Of a DNA stretch of 64,000 bases, positions 10,875 to 23,275 are shown piece by piece. Below the pieces are notes generated by a model. That model worked only from the letters and a program-made list of their open reading frames with translations, made no database searches and was not told where the DNA came from. Source of the DNA: Lolium rigidum (lineage: Eukaryota; Streptophyta; Magnoliopsida; Poales; Poaceae); the NCBI RefSeq assembly GCF_022539505.1, contig NC_061508.1:344609484-344673483 (forward strand). Reading direction: 5' to 3'. The position numbers and the translations under genes were made by a program. Each line of letters starts with the position of its first letter. Within the stretch, counting starts at the first letter, position 1.

Positions 10875-11141
10875 TTACATTGTAAGGAACCTAACACCCA
10901 TGGCATTCTGGTGTTGGTCATGCTTTGCCCTAGGGAGAGCTTTAGTCAACGGATCTGCTACATTCAGATCAGTGTGTACTTTGCAAATCTTTACTTCTCC
11001 ATCTTCGATGTACTCGCGAATCGAATGATAACGCAGCTTGATATGCTTCAGCCTCTTGTGTGACCTTGGTTCTTGTGCATTGGCGATGGCACCCATGTTG
11101 TCACAGTATATGACTAGTGGGTCCATGTGGTGACCCTGCAT
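10875..11141 (-). pseudogene. copia RNase H, C-terminal fragment
   Basis: The 88-codon fragment contains LVIYCDNMGAIANAQEPRSH, HIKLRYHSIREYI and KVHTDLNVADPLTKALP, the hallmark end of Ty1/copia RNase H, including the CDN and (H)TxxxxAD acidic positions. It is open to the stop next to the polypurine tract. The upstream reverse transcriptase and integrase are absent. It is the 3' end of pol from the element whose LTR follows. Confidence 0.95.
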
Positions 11142-13544
11142 ACCACTGCATGTTGTAGTATGTCAGTCGTTGATATAACATTCACGAAGTACCATTCCGC
11201 AAATATTACATCCCTCAGAGTAGTACAACAGAACATAGCAGGGTCCATAACTCATTCATTTATTATTACAACTATCATACACATGTCATCTTGGAGCTCC
11301 TCTTGGGTCCTAAGAGGAATACTCCTGGGTTCGAGGCGAAACCAACTTAACTTACAATACCAGAGTCTCATTAAACTAAACATTTATTTCATCGAGCAGC
11401 TAAATACTAGAGTTCGGGCTGCTCGGTTACTACCACTATCGGATATCTCTAAGCTTGTTCTCCTCCGGAAGCCTCCCCGGATCCGTAGACTATGAGATAG
11501 TCTACTCCTTCAACACCTCCTGAGAGGTCAGGTTCATCATAGCCGATGATCTCGGCTCCTTCATTGTTGTCGTAGTCCTCCTCCAGACGATTCATACAAT
11601 CTAAGCATGGGATTTAAGAGTGGTATGAGTACGAGCGTACTCAACAAGTTCATTATAGATAAGAGGTGTTTAATGCACTAACTACGATATTAGACCAGAA
11701 AGTCTAATACCAATGCAGGTTTTGGTAAACATTTCTTCAAGAGGTTGCTTTTATTTCAAAGAGCTATGTCCGTCAGCCTTCACCGGTTTACTAGAACTTC
11801 ATGGAGCTCCTTTCCGGCCGCGTTCGCAGTTCCTCATCCCGGAACAGGGAGTGACGAGTCACGCTCTTTACACTCTGCAGAGGTGTGTTGCTTTACCCAT
11901 AAGAGATCTTAACCTTGGTGCCAACCGGGCAGCTTTCCCGTCCACACTTCCTTTGGTGTGAGGCCCGGTATAAGGTCTAGCCAATCATGTTCCTCCGCTA
12001 CCTCGAACACCCACCCTTTGTTGCATACCCCGACCCTGGGTCCTCGTCGGTCCCATTATTCCCGTCATTTCAGGGTGGACCCCGACCACGACAACAGTTT
12101 GGGACTCGTTAACCAAACTCCTTCGCCGGTAGCTGCAACCCATCATAGACCACATTACCGTGGGGAATTAGAAGGGGATCCCCACCCACCAATTGTTCCG
12201 CAAGCAGAGCAACCGTCTACGGTAAGCAACGGCCTATACCGTGGGGAATTAGAAGGGGCTCCCCACTCCACCAATTGCTCCGCAAGATACAACCGTCTAC
12301 GGTAAGCGAATCCGTTGATGTTCAAGAGGTGGAAACACTTTTGACTACTCCGTCCCACTCCGGATCTTATGGTTAACACGGGTATTACGGCACAAGAATC
12401 ATCGGCGACATTTGTTGTTTAATCCTAGATGGATATTAACCCTTGCAATGGAACCTCCACCATATCAACACAATCCATGGTTCCATTGCCCACCACATAG
12501 TCATATTCATAGTTATGAAAGTAGTGGTTTTGGTTTTTTATGCAATAGTGATAATCATAGTACTTTGCAAGTAATTTGATAAAGATACTCAAATGACATG
12601 AGCAAGTGATGAACTTGCTCGAACACCGCAAAGTTTTGCGGCTTGGAAGGTGTGGACTGACCCTTGTCCTCTCGTCTCTGAAAAATAGCATCATTGTCCG
12701 ATAAGGGCAATGGTTAAAGAAGCAATTATGCATGATTCCAGCTTTTAGGGTTTGTTCCCCCCTTCCGATGTCGTTATTATTTCATGTAAGAGGTTAGTAC
12801 TAAGAATAATTTGGGGATACTTGGTTTAAAGTAAAATACAACCTTGAAATGTTTTCAAGGTGTTTTTAAAGTCCAAATGCATTAATGGATTTATTTTCAT
12901 TATTGAAAATAATATGTGTGATTTAAATCATTATTTAAATCATCAAATTAAGACTTATTCTTCTTTGTCTTCAAAAATTCTCTTTGATATTTTATTTAGA
13001 TAGAGAATTTTATGCTGATTAATTTTCATATTTTTACTTATTTTTTTAGAGCTGTATTTTATTTTATAAAATTCTTGGAAATTCTCATTTAAATGGGTAT
13101 TTTGGAAATGTCCAAAATACCCCTCGGACCCACCTGACAGGCAGCCAAGCTGGTTAGGTTGGACCAGCCCAGTGGGCTCGGTCCAACCGACCCAGTCGCT
13201 TCGTCGCCCCCCTCGCGCTCGAACCCTAATTCTCTTCTCGCTCTGGCGACGCGCGCGTCGCCGCTCCCCTTCGCCGAATTGTTCCGGCCGACTCCGGCCA
13301 TCGCCGCCGGCGAGATGCGGCGCATCTGATCCGCCGTTCGACGGCGCTTCAGATCCACCGCGCCGATCTGTGTTTCGCCGCTTCCTCGACGCATCCCCAT
13401 CGTCTCTGCTCACCTGCCGTGGTGTGCTGCGGCGAGCTCCGCCGCCGATGCTCCCGATGCCGAGGCCGTGTGCCTCGCTGTGCCTGCGGCTGGAGCCTCC
13501 ACGCTTCGGCGACCGCCCGGCTTGGCCATGGCTTGGTGCTGCCG
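11142..13544. other. unclassified repeat-derived DNA, probable LTR/leader of another retroelement
   Basis: I find no conserved domain. AT-rich sequence changes at about 13090 to a GC-rich stretch with long but overlapping open frames on both strands, the look of a retrotransposon leader or LTR. It is cut at 13544 by a gap. Its junction with copia RNase H at 11141 suggests it inserted into, or replaced, the copia interior. Confidence 0.4.
12156..12317. repeat. 81-bp tandem duplication
   Basis: TACCGTGGGGAATTAGAAGG begins at 12156 and again at 12237; both copies end AACCGTCTACGGTAAGC. The second copy carries a few substitutions and a small deletion. Confidence 0.85.
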
Positions 13545-13644
13545 NNNNNNNNNNNNNNNNNNNNNNNNNNNNNNNNNNNNNNNNNNNNNNNNNNNNNNNN
13601 NNNNNNNNNNNNNNNNNNNNNNNNNNNNNNNNNNNNNNNNNNNN
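13545..13644. other. assembly gap (100 N)
   Basis: Exactly 100 N, a placeholder length. Retroelement-like DNA lies to the left and satellite to the right, so the true gap probably hides more satellite. Confidence 0.99.
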
Positions 13645-16600
13645 ATGTATAGGGAACTCCTGGAGGAGTGAACGGAGAGAACAGGATCATATGGGATGAT
13701 CCTTGTTTCCACATGTACCTATGACCCTAACAAGCTCAAACATAGCCCGTAATGTGAGAATTTGATAAGGATCAGATCAAAGGGGTAGGCAGTAGTCAAA
13801 GCGGGAGCTGGGGGTTTCGTGGAAATCTGACATCGGACCTAGGAATATTTTAAAGAAGTTGTGTCCACATAGTGTTTAATTGATTCAGAGATGGTTTCTA
13901 TCCAATACTGCCCTCAGGTGTGCAGGGCTACTGGACATGGGTTGCAGTGCTGCATTGGCAGATTACACAGTGTACTCAGGGGGAACTCCTCGGAGAACCG
14001 GAAGGAGAGAACCCTGGATCATATAGGATGATCCTTGTTTCCCTATGTACCTATGACCTAACCAAAGCTCATGGGCATACGCCCATGGGGACTTCAAATC
14101 AGGATGCAGTCAAAGAGGTAGACGACGCAGTCCAACGGGAACACACTAGGGATTTTAGATCAAAAATGGAACACATGGACCATAAGGAATACAGTAAAGG
14201 GTGTATGTGTCCATGGCCACAAAGTGATTTAGAGATGATTTCTATATCAATACACACATATTACCTGGGTTGTGCAAACTTGGACATGAGTTCCTGCTGT
14301 GGCCCGGGTGCATGTATAGAGACTCCTGGGAAGTGACAGGAAAACTTAGGAATCACTATGAGATGATCACTTGTTTCCCACATGTACCTATGACCCAGCA
14401 AGCTCCGGCATGACGCCCGCCCGCGGGACTAGATGGGATCGCGGTAAGAGGGAGTGGGCAGTGGCCGGTCAAAGCGGAGATAGAGTTCTGGTCGAAATGA
14501 ACATGGACCTAGATGGCTAGAAGTTTGTATCCACATGGCATGCACAAAGTGATTTGAGATAGTTCTATATCCAATGTGCCTAGGGTGCATTGCAGGCCTT
14601 CTCGGACAGGGGTTCCTCCACACACTTTGGCGGAGTTACGCATGTATAGGGGGAACTCCTCGGAGGTGAGCTTGGACAGCCTGGGATCATATGGGATGAT
14701 CCTTGTTTCCACATGTACACAGAAGTATAATAGCTCAAACATAGGAAATCTCAGCGTAAGAGACCAGATGGGGGATGTGATCAAAGGGATAAATAGTGTG
14801 TTCAGCGAAGTAGAGTTTCGTAATCCCGAGCATCGGACCTAAGGGAATAGCCCCAGGTTGTGTGGTGTATTTATAGTGTTGCTGTAAAAGTGATTGAGAT
14901 GGTTCTATATTGTCTACATAAGGTGTGCCCAGTTCTCTCCAGACAGGAAGGGTTCTTACTTCTAAGTGATTTGCCGTGTGGGGGAGGAACTCCTCGGAGG
15001 GTGAAGCGGAAGACATGAGATCATAGCAGGATGATCCTTGTTTCCCTATGTACCTATGACTAAACTAAAACAAAGCGTAGGCATAAAGCCAGCAGAACCC
15101 CGGGTAGGATACGATCAAAGGTTGGTGGCTGGCGGTCCAAGCAGTGGGGTTTTCGTCGAAGGCTGGCATCAGGGTTAGATGGCCCCAAAGTTGGCAGTAT
15201 TGTCCCAAAAATGCACAAAGTGATTTTGAGAGGATGGTTCTGTGTCCAATGCTGCCCTCATGGTGTCAGTAGCTTCCTCAGACGGGGTTCTTACATAAGC
15301 GGATTTCCTGCGTGTGTGGGGAGGACTCAGGAGGGTGAGCTCGGAGAGGCCTGAATCATAGTAGGATGATCTTGTTTCCCCCATGTACCTATGACCTAAC
15401 AAAAACTCAAAGCGTGGAAAGCGACACACACTTGCCAGAGAGACAGTGAATCACGATCAAGGTAAACAGTAGCGGTCCAGCAAGACTAGGGTTTATTGAA
15501 ATCCAGGAAAAAAAAGAAAAGAAAAGCACATCGGACGGGATATTTGTCTAAAAGTTGTGTGTCCACATGTATACTATAAAAGTGATTGAGATGGTTCTCT
15601 ATATCCAATACTACCACCTCAGGTTATTTGCAGCTCTTATGATAGAGAGGTTCCTTTCTTATAGCGGTGTTGCATGTATAGGAGAACTCCCTCTGGGAGT
15701 CGACAGGAATATGATCGGTGGGATGATATTGTTCCACGACCTTACTATATGTGGAGAAGCCCTAATAAAAATAAACGTAGTATGTTGCTATATAGAAGAG
15801 ATAAATGGATGTCGAGATCAAAAGGAGTGGGCGGTGCTGAGAACTGGGTTTAGTGAGAAATAGACATCGGACCTCAGATATTTAAGAAAGTTATTATTGT
15901 CAGTAAACATTATAGGTGATTTGAGATAGTTCTATATCCAATGCTACCCACTCAAGATGTGTAATCTATGAAGTGAAGGGTTCCTGTAATAATGGTTAAA
16001 AATGTGTAGGAGGAACTCCTGGAGTGAAGGCTGAGGAGGAGAACATCTGGGATCATATGGGTGGATCTGTGTTTCCCACATGTACCTATGACCTGTAGCT
16101 CAAACGTAGGCATCTTGCAAGAGAGGAACCAGATGAGATCTGGAGTCAAAGGAAATTGACAGGCAGTCCAAACGGGTGAGTTGCGTTAAATGGTAACATC
16201 GGACCTAGAATGGCCCCAAGAGTTGGTATTATTAATCCACATGGCATACAAGTGATTGGGATGGTTCTCATATCATTCTTTTTCTAAGTGTGCCAGTCTC
16301 AGTTCTCGAGTTGGTTCCTACTAATAAGTGGGATTGCATATAGAGAACTCCTAGGAGGTGAGCAGGAGCAGGATCTGGCTCATGGTTGATCCTTGTTTCC
16401 CACATGTACCTGCTGACTAACGCCAAGCTCAAACGTAGGCATAGCTGCAGAGGTCTACGATGGGATGCGGGTGAGAGGTGGATGAGAGCAGCGGTCAGCG
16501 GGGCTGAGTTAATCCAGAGGAATGAGCATCGGACCTAGGGTGTTTGAAAGTTGTGTGTCCCAGACACACAAAAGTGATTTGGATGGTTCTGTATCCCAGT

Positions 16601-18620
16601 AGTGCCCCCTCAGGATGCCTGATATAGGACATAGGGTTCCTATGGGTAGGGTGCACATATATGAAGGAACTCTCGGAGTGGTAGGAGAGACAGGATCGCC
16701 AATGGATGATGTGAACCACGTATTTGACTAATTAGCTCAGCAGCTGACATCGCCCAGCGGAGAGACTGATGGGATGGAGTCAAGAGAAGTTGACAGCCCT
16801 TGGTCGTGGCGGGTTCTTGTCGAGAGGAAATCGAACACCATCGGACTAAGGACATTTAAGTTGTGTGTATTATAATACAAGGAGTGATTGTGAGATGGTT
16901 CTATATCCAATGCCACCTAGGGTGTGCTGACTTCTTTAGGATGTGAGTTCCTGCATTGACGGTCACATGTATAGGGGAACTCCTCGGAGGTGAGCCGGAG
17001 AGAACAGGATCATATGGGATGATCCTTGGTTTTACATATGTACCTATGACCTAACCAGAGCTCAAACGTAGGCATACGCCGCAGAGACCTGATGGATACG
17101 GTCGGAGGGTAGATAGGCGCAGTCCATGAGAACTAGGGTTTGATCGGAAGCCAGGCATAGGACCTAAGGGAATGGCCCCAAAAGTTGTGTGTGTCCACAT
17201 GGCATGCATTTCACAGAGTGATTCCAGGATGGTTCTATGTCAATAAGTACCACTCAGGGTGTGTGTGGAAGCCTATGGATGAGGTTCTACACTTAGGCGG
17301 TGCATGTATAGAGAGGAACTCATAAGTGAGCCAGGAGGACTCTTGGGGATCATATGGGATGATCAACATTCCTATGTTTCTATCTCTGAACTGCTTTAAG
17401 CTCAAGCGTGATACATAAAGAGCTCCAGATGGGATGGTTGAGAGTGAGACGACGGTCAAAGCGGAAGCTAGGGTTCCGTGGAAATCGAACTCGGACAAGG
17501 GAATGGCCTAAAGTTTATTGTCCACATGGCGTATAAAGAAGTCGGTTCGGATGGTTTAATCAATCTTTGCCCTTTCAGTGTGCCGCTACCGGTTTATGGG
17601 GTTCCTACACTTGGCGGTGCGCATGTATGGGGGCTCAGGTGGCGGAGAAGACATGAGATCATGGGATGATCCTTGTTTCCCACATGTACCTATGACCAGT
17701 GCTGAAAGGAACATCGGCAATGAAGCATCGCCCGCAGAGGGAACAGTGGATGCGATCAAAGGGTAGACAGCGCGGTCAACGAACTTGGAGTTTCGTGAAA
17801 TCTTGAACACATCGGACCTAGAGGAATGACCTTTAAAGAAAGTTGTGTAAATACATGGCATGCTACAAAAATGTGATTCGAGATGGTTCCATGTATCCAA
17901 ATACTCTTGTCCAGTGTGCCGGCTCTCGGTTTATAGAGGTTCCTACATAATGAATTAACGTGGGGAATATAGGGTGGTGGAGAAACCTTAAGGATCATGC
18001 TTGGATGATCCTTGTTTCCCTATCAGCACCTATAGGCCACATAACAAGCTCCAATAGGCCTCCTTGAAGAACTGATAGGATGCGATCAAAAGGGTGGCAG
18101 GCGAGATCCCAAAATGAGAACTAAAGGTTTAAGTGAAATCGAGCTGGACTAAGGGAATAGCCCCAAAAAAGTTGTGTGTCACGTTGCACTTTTTTTAAAG
18201 TAGTTCAGGATGGTTCATATCCTAAGTACTCTTCCACCTAAGGGTTTGCTCTTTCAGACTGAGGTTTCTACACTTCAGCGGTGCACATAACATGGGAGAA
18301 CTCTCCCAGTGGCAGAAAACAGCAGGATCATGTAAGTAGTCTTTGTTTTCACATGTACCTGCTGTGATGATAACAGAAGGCTCAAAAGCGTGAGGCATCG
18401 CCCCTTTGGAGAGAGCTATGGGATGGGGATCAAAGGGGGTAGTGTGGGATCCAAGCCTGAGCTAGGGTTTGATGAAATGGAACATCGGACCTAGGGAATA
18501 TTTAAAAAGTTGTGTGTCCATAAGCATGCACAAAGTGATTTAAGATAGTTCCTCATCAATCTTTACCACCTCAAGGTGTGTAAATCTCGGACAGAGAGGG
18601 GTTTCAGCAAGGAGTAAATA
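13645..18620. repeat. satellite array, ~333-bp monomer, about 15 diverged copies
   Basis: The landmark GGGAACTCCTCGGAGGTGAG recurs (with variants) near 13652, 13983, 14321, 14651, 14987, 15322, 15682, 16012, 16342, 16671, 16975, 17312, 17631, 17962 and 18295, spacing 306-360 with most values 326-338. Each monomer then has GGATCATATGGGATGATCC, CCACATGTACCTATGACC, AGCTCAAACGTAGGCAT, AACATCGGACCTAGGGAATG and a GTTCTATATCCAATGCTACC-like end. Copies differ by many substitutions and short indels. No coding frame is conserved. The array starts directly at a gap and ends near 18620. I cannot assign it to a named satellite family. Confidence 0.93.
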
Positions 18621-18760
18621 GGAGTTTAGGGTTAGGGTTAAGATTAGTGTTAGTGTTAGTATTTGAGATGATCTATTAGTTTTTGTTTAAAAGCGCGAAA
18701 TTTCCCCGTAAATTACAATGCAATGCACATCCCTTTCTAAAATCTACCCCTCGATCGTCT

Positions 18761-18946
18761 CTAAACACGGGACATTACGGTCAATGCACTAGGAACCACA
18801 CCGAGCTCTACAATGAACCTCTTCATCCATACCGCTTCCGATGAAGCCTCTGAAGCCGCTATGTACTCCGATTCTGTTGAAGACTTCGCCACCGTGCACT
18901 GCTTCGAGCTTTCCCAGCTTACTGCAGCACCATTCAATATAAACAC
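18761..18946 (-). pseudogene. copia RNase H, N-terminal scrap
   Basis: The minus strand reads [40 protein letters not shown] and [10 protein letters not shown], the start of Ty1/copia RNase H with the conserved WxSxKQ and TExEY positions. It is about 60 codons and open, but nothing else of the element is present. It is stranded between the satellite and an Athila-like LTR. Confidence 0.9.
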
Positions 18947-18972
18947 GTACCCAGACTGTGACTTAGAGTCAT

Positions 18973-20468
18973 TGATACGTCTCCAACGTATCTATAATTT
19001 CTGATGTTCCATGCTTGTTTTATGACAATACCAACATGTTTTGTTCACACTTTATATCATTTTTATGCGTTTTTCGGAACTAACCTATTGACGAGATGCC
19101 GAAAGGCCGATTCTTTGTTTCTGTTGTTTTTGGTTTCAGAAATCGTAGTAAGGAAATATTTTCGGAATCGGACGAAATCAACTCCGGAGATCTTATAATT
19201 TCAGGAAGCTTCCGGAGCACCGGAGAAAAGTCGGAGGGTGCCGGGGGGCCCCACCCCACAGGGCGGCGCGGCCCAAGGGGGGGCGCGCCCCCCTATGGTG
19301 TCGTCACCCCGTGGCCCCTCCGACTCCGACTCTCGGCCTATATAATCGTCCCTGACCTAAAAACATTGACGAAGAAGACGGAAACAGAGAAAACCATCCA
19401 GAGCCGCCGCCATCGCGAAAGTCCAATTCGGGGGTCAGAACTCTCTGTTCCGGCACCCTGCCGGGACGGGGAATTGCCCCCGGAGCCATCTCCACTGCCG
19501 TCTCCACCGCCATCTTCACCGCCATCGCTGTCTCCATGATGAGGAGGGAGTAATTCACCCACAGGGCTGAGGGCTCTACCGTAGCTATGTGGTTAATCTC
19601 TCTCTCGTACTCCAATACAATGATCTCGTGAATTGCTTTGCATGATTGAGATCCATATGATGAGCTTTGTATCGCTACTAGTTTATGTGCTACTCATGTG
19701 ATGTTATTAAAGTGGTCTATTCCTCCTGCATGGTGTAAAGGTGACTAGTGTGTGCACCGTGTGGTTCTTGTCGTAGGCTATGATCATGATCTCTTGTAGA
19801 TTGTGGAGTTAATTATCATTATGATAGTATTGATGTGATCTATTCCTCCTTCATAGTGTAATGTGGACGAGTGTGTGCACTATGTTAGTTCTTGGTTTAT
19901 TTTGCAATGATCTATTATGCTCTAAGGTTATTTAAATATGAACATTGAATTGTGGAGCTTGTTAACTCCGGCATTGAGGGTTCGTGTAATCCTACGCAAT
20001 GTGTTCATCATCCAACAAAAGAGTGTATGTAGCACATAAGAGAAAGAGTTATTTATTATGCGATCAATGTTGAGAGTGTCCACTAGTGAAAGTATGATCC
20101 CTAGGCCTTGTTTCCAAACATCGAATCTCCGTTTATTTATCGTTACAGTTGCATGTTTACTCGCTGCCATATTTTATTCAGATTTCTATCACCACTCATA
20201 TACATCCATACTACTTGTATTTCACTATCTCTTCGCCGAACTAGTGCACCTATACATCTGACAAGTGTATTAGGTGTGTTGGGGACACAAGAGACTCCTT
20301 GTATCGTGATTGCAGGGTTGCTTGAGAGGGATATCTTTGACCTCTTCCTCCCTGAGTTCGATAAACCTTGGGTGATCCACTTAAGGGAAACTTGCTCGCT
20401 GTTCTACAAACCTCTGCTCTTGGAGGCCCAACACCTGTCTACAAGAATAGAAGCACCCGTAGACATCA
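18973..20468 (+). repeat. Athila-like LTR, copy 1
   Basis: It starts TGATACGTCTCCAACGTATC and ends GTAGACATCA, 1,496 bp. It shares its whole order with the LTR at 41778-43480, including GAAATATTTTCGGAATCGGA, the CCGGCATTGAGGGTTCGTGT block and the AGGGATATCTTTGACCTCTT block. It differs from that copy by several indels. Confidence 0.88.
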
Positions 20469-20479
20469 AGCTATTTTCA

Positions 20480-20496
20480 GGGCGCCGTTGCCGGGG
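20480..20496 (+). other. primer-binding site, tRNA-Asp type
   Basis: GGCGCCGTTGCCGGGG lies 12 nt after the LTR end. It is the complement of the 3' end of plant tRNA-Asp (CCCCGGCAACGGCGCCA), as in Athila-type gypsy elements. The first T of the canonical site is changed. Confidence 0.8.
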
Positions 20497-20636
20497 AGGT
20501 AAGGTAAAAGGTATTCACATCCTCCGACTACTAAGCTATTTCCTAGCACTGTTGCTGGTGTGTGAGTGCTCGAAGCTATCTCCTTTAGATCCTGCAATTG
20601 CATCTTTTTGTTTCTTGTTTACACTAGTTTGGCATA

Positions 20637-21410
20637 ATGGACAATGAGCTTCTTACTTTATTTCCTGATTTAAGACATGGATGTGTTGATCCGAAAATTA
20701 AAAAACCCATGGAACATATTAGCATGAATACTTTGAATACCATTGTTGCTAATGATATGGATAAGTCTAAGCTTGGGGAAGCTAGTTTCTGTGATCTTTT
20801 TAGCTTCCCATCCTTAGGGGAGAAAATTTGCTCTGATAATGCTTTATCTCCCATATGCGATAACTCTAATGATGCTTGTGATATTTTAAATCCACCTACT
20901 GCAAGTACTGCTTTCAAGATACCCATGAAAATTATTGAACGTGTTATTGATAACCGCTATGAAGGGGATGGAACTGTCCATCCCGGAGATCATTCTACTG
21001 TTTTTACATGAATTATGCGGGTTATTCAAGTGTGTAGGTATCTCTATGGATGAAGTGAGGAAGAAGCTATTCTCTTTTCGTCTGTCCGGTAAGCGGCGCA
21101 TTGGTATAAATTGTTGAAGAATAGTCATTCTCTTGGTTGGGAGGAAATTGTACCTCTCTTTTATTCTAAATTTTATCCTCCTCATGAAGTGCATATTGAT
21201 AGGAATTATATTTATAACTTTTATCCTCGTGATAAAGAGAGTATTTCTCAAGCGTGGGGAGATTGAAATCACTAATGCTCAAATGTCCCATTCATGAGCT
21301 CCCCCGTAATGTTATTATTAATAATTTTTATGCGAGGCTTTCAGGACAACACAAGGACTATCTGGACGCGTGTTCGGAGGGATCTTTCACAAGCAAGGAG
21401 GTTGAAGCAA
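20637..21410 (+). pseudogene. leader module plus gypsy gag, frameshifted
   Basis: ATG 20637 opens a leader (KSKLGEASFCDLFSFPS) that is clearly related to the start of the 245-aa ORF of copy 2. It runs in frame into the beginning of a gypsy gag domain (EGDGTVHPGDH). Gag packages the retrotransposon RNA. Extra or missing single bases near 20995, 21090 and 21257 break the frame. Beyond each break, gag-like residues continue in another frame to about 21410. The protein is not functional. The useful point is that the leader is joined to gag here, whereas copy 2 has it without gag. Confidence 0.8.
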
Positions 21411-23275
21411 ATGAGCTATAATTTCAGAAGCCCAAAAGAATAGAAGAGCTTCTAGGAGCTTCTAGCCACCACAGCTTCTTCCCACCGAAACAGAGAAGCT
21501 GGCTTATGCATAAGCAGAAGCCCAAAAGAAGTCACCCTAAGCCTTGTATCGAGAGGGAGTACTTCTCATGCATCCAAAATCCTTGAGCCAACCACTATGC
21601 CATTTGTGTCCACCATACCTACCTACTACATGGTATTTATCCGCCATTCCAAAGTAAATTGCTTGAGTGCTACCTTTAAAATTCCATCATTCACCTTTGC
21701 AATATATAGCTCATGGGACAAATAGCTTAAAAACTATTGTGGTATTGAATATGTACTTATGCACTTTATCTCTTATTAAGTTGCTTGTTGTGCGACAACC
21801 ATGTTTCTGGGGACGCTATCAACTATTCTTTGTTGAATATCATGTGAGTTGCTATGCATGTCCGTCTTGTCTGAAGTAAGAGTGATCTACCACCTTAATG
21901 GTTGGAGCATGCATATTGTTAGAGAAGAACATTGGGCCGCTAACTAAAGCCATGAATCATGGTGGAAGTTTCAGTTTTGGACATATATCCTCAATCTCAT
22001 ATGAGAACACTAATTGTTGCCACATGCTTATGCATTAAAGAGGAGTCCATTCAGAAGAGACCAGCGAATTATTTCACTTAATGAATACAAACAAGGGCAT
22101 ACCAAGTGTAATGCATGCCGTCACATTGTATGTCTTCCCTCCAGTCATGTTGACCTCAAGAAAGAAATATTGTTGCACCCCTTTTGAAGGAAACTCTCTC
22201 TTACAGCCCACAAGATTGCAATGGTACCACATGCACTTCTTTGACATTATAGGAAATAGGGTCATATTGCTGGGAATCAAATCATACCCAGAAGCCTGAT
22301 AAAAAGAAACTATTGATTAGTAAGAGACTACAAGATAAGCAGTTAGATGTCATTTGGAGTTTCAAGACAGAGGTCCAAAAGGTATCTTTTGAGTTGAGGT
22401 TTAAGTAAACCGCATTCTAAGCATACCTTATCTAGAAAAAACACAAGGTATCTAACAAAACTTCCTGCCAAGCATTAGACATGCAAAATGCATAGGAGCT
22501 ACACATGAGACCGTAAGCCAGCTTATTTTATCTATACATAGTTGCATGTTGTACAGTTTCGTGAACATGCTTTGCAGGCCAGGGAAGCTTCCAAGCCCCC
22601 CATTATTCTAAGCTGTATGATACCGTGTGGCAACATACTGTTAATGTGGAGGCGATCCTACACGAACAGTTCCAGATTTCCAGTACACAGTTGGATCTAA
22701 ACATGAAATCGGTATTATTTTCATGTTCACTTTTGCAGTGGGTGTAACTATAAACAATGTAAATGATGATAAAATATCAATGAATGAAGTAACTGATCAC
22801 CATGTTATGAACTTTCCGATATTCCATAGCAGCATTCCAGAGGGCATTTTCTCTCTCGAGCACAATCTCTTTATCAACAGGCCTAGAACAAAAAAAAATT
22901 GGAAAATTACATTTAACCGTAATTAATCAGGCTAAGCTAAGAAAAATAGTTGAACAGGTCATCCAAAAGATAAATTCCGCAACACAAAATTGCAAGTACC
23001 CAAATTGTTCACACAGCACCCTGATAAAGGATGACAATGGAGTGGAAAACCCCACAAAGGTATACCATCAATGATTTACTCTGGATGTAGACATAACAGA
23101 AAACTCCATTTGCATATTGAAGCATAATACTTACTCATTTCCCCACTTGATTTCATCACAGTTACTCTTGCGGTTGACCAAGTGGCGCACATCAATGTTG
23201 CAGTCCACGATTTCGATAAGCTGGCCCATCCTCCTCAGGACTTCCATCCCTGATAGCATAATGTTGTGCCACTTC

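Larger units (their letters stand above)
9071..11141 (-). mobile_element. copia retrotransposon remnant: 3' LTR plus RNase H end
   Basis: It reads right to left as the end of pol (RNase H), a polypurine tract (AAGTGGGAAAC on the minus strand) and a complete LTR. The internal part stops abruptly at 11141, where another repeat begins, so the 5' LTR and most of pol are missing. The LTR style (TGTTGGAGATAT...CCTACA) resembles the BARE/WIS/Angela group. A sister LTR in the opposite orientation lies at 44463-46242. Confidence 0.9.
18973..22058 (+). mobile_element. Athila-like gypsy element, truncated copy 1
   Basis: Order: LTR (18973-20468), primer-binding site for tRNA-Asp (about 20480), a leader ORF fused to gag (20637-21410), then a deletion. 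Downstream sequence (21537-22058) matches the 3' internal region of copy 2 (about 40440-40960). Pol and the 3' LTR are missing. Between gag and the 3' region, 21427-21540 has AGAAGCCCAAAAGAA at both ends and may be a small insertion. The element ends at about 22058, inside the 3' part of the host gene described below. Confidence 0.85.

Noticed and set aside
13172..13699. Open frames crossing the first gap
   Set aside because: They run through N and overlap on both strands; the GC-rich part resembles a retroelement leader.
13645..18620. Regular spacing considered as a CRISPR array
   Set aside because: Whole 333-bp monomers repeat, without unique spacers, in a plant genome.
18626..18650. TTTAGGGTTAGGGTTA, telomere-like
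   Set aside because: Only two degenerate units at the satellite edge; too short to call interstitial telomeric DNA.
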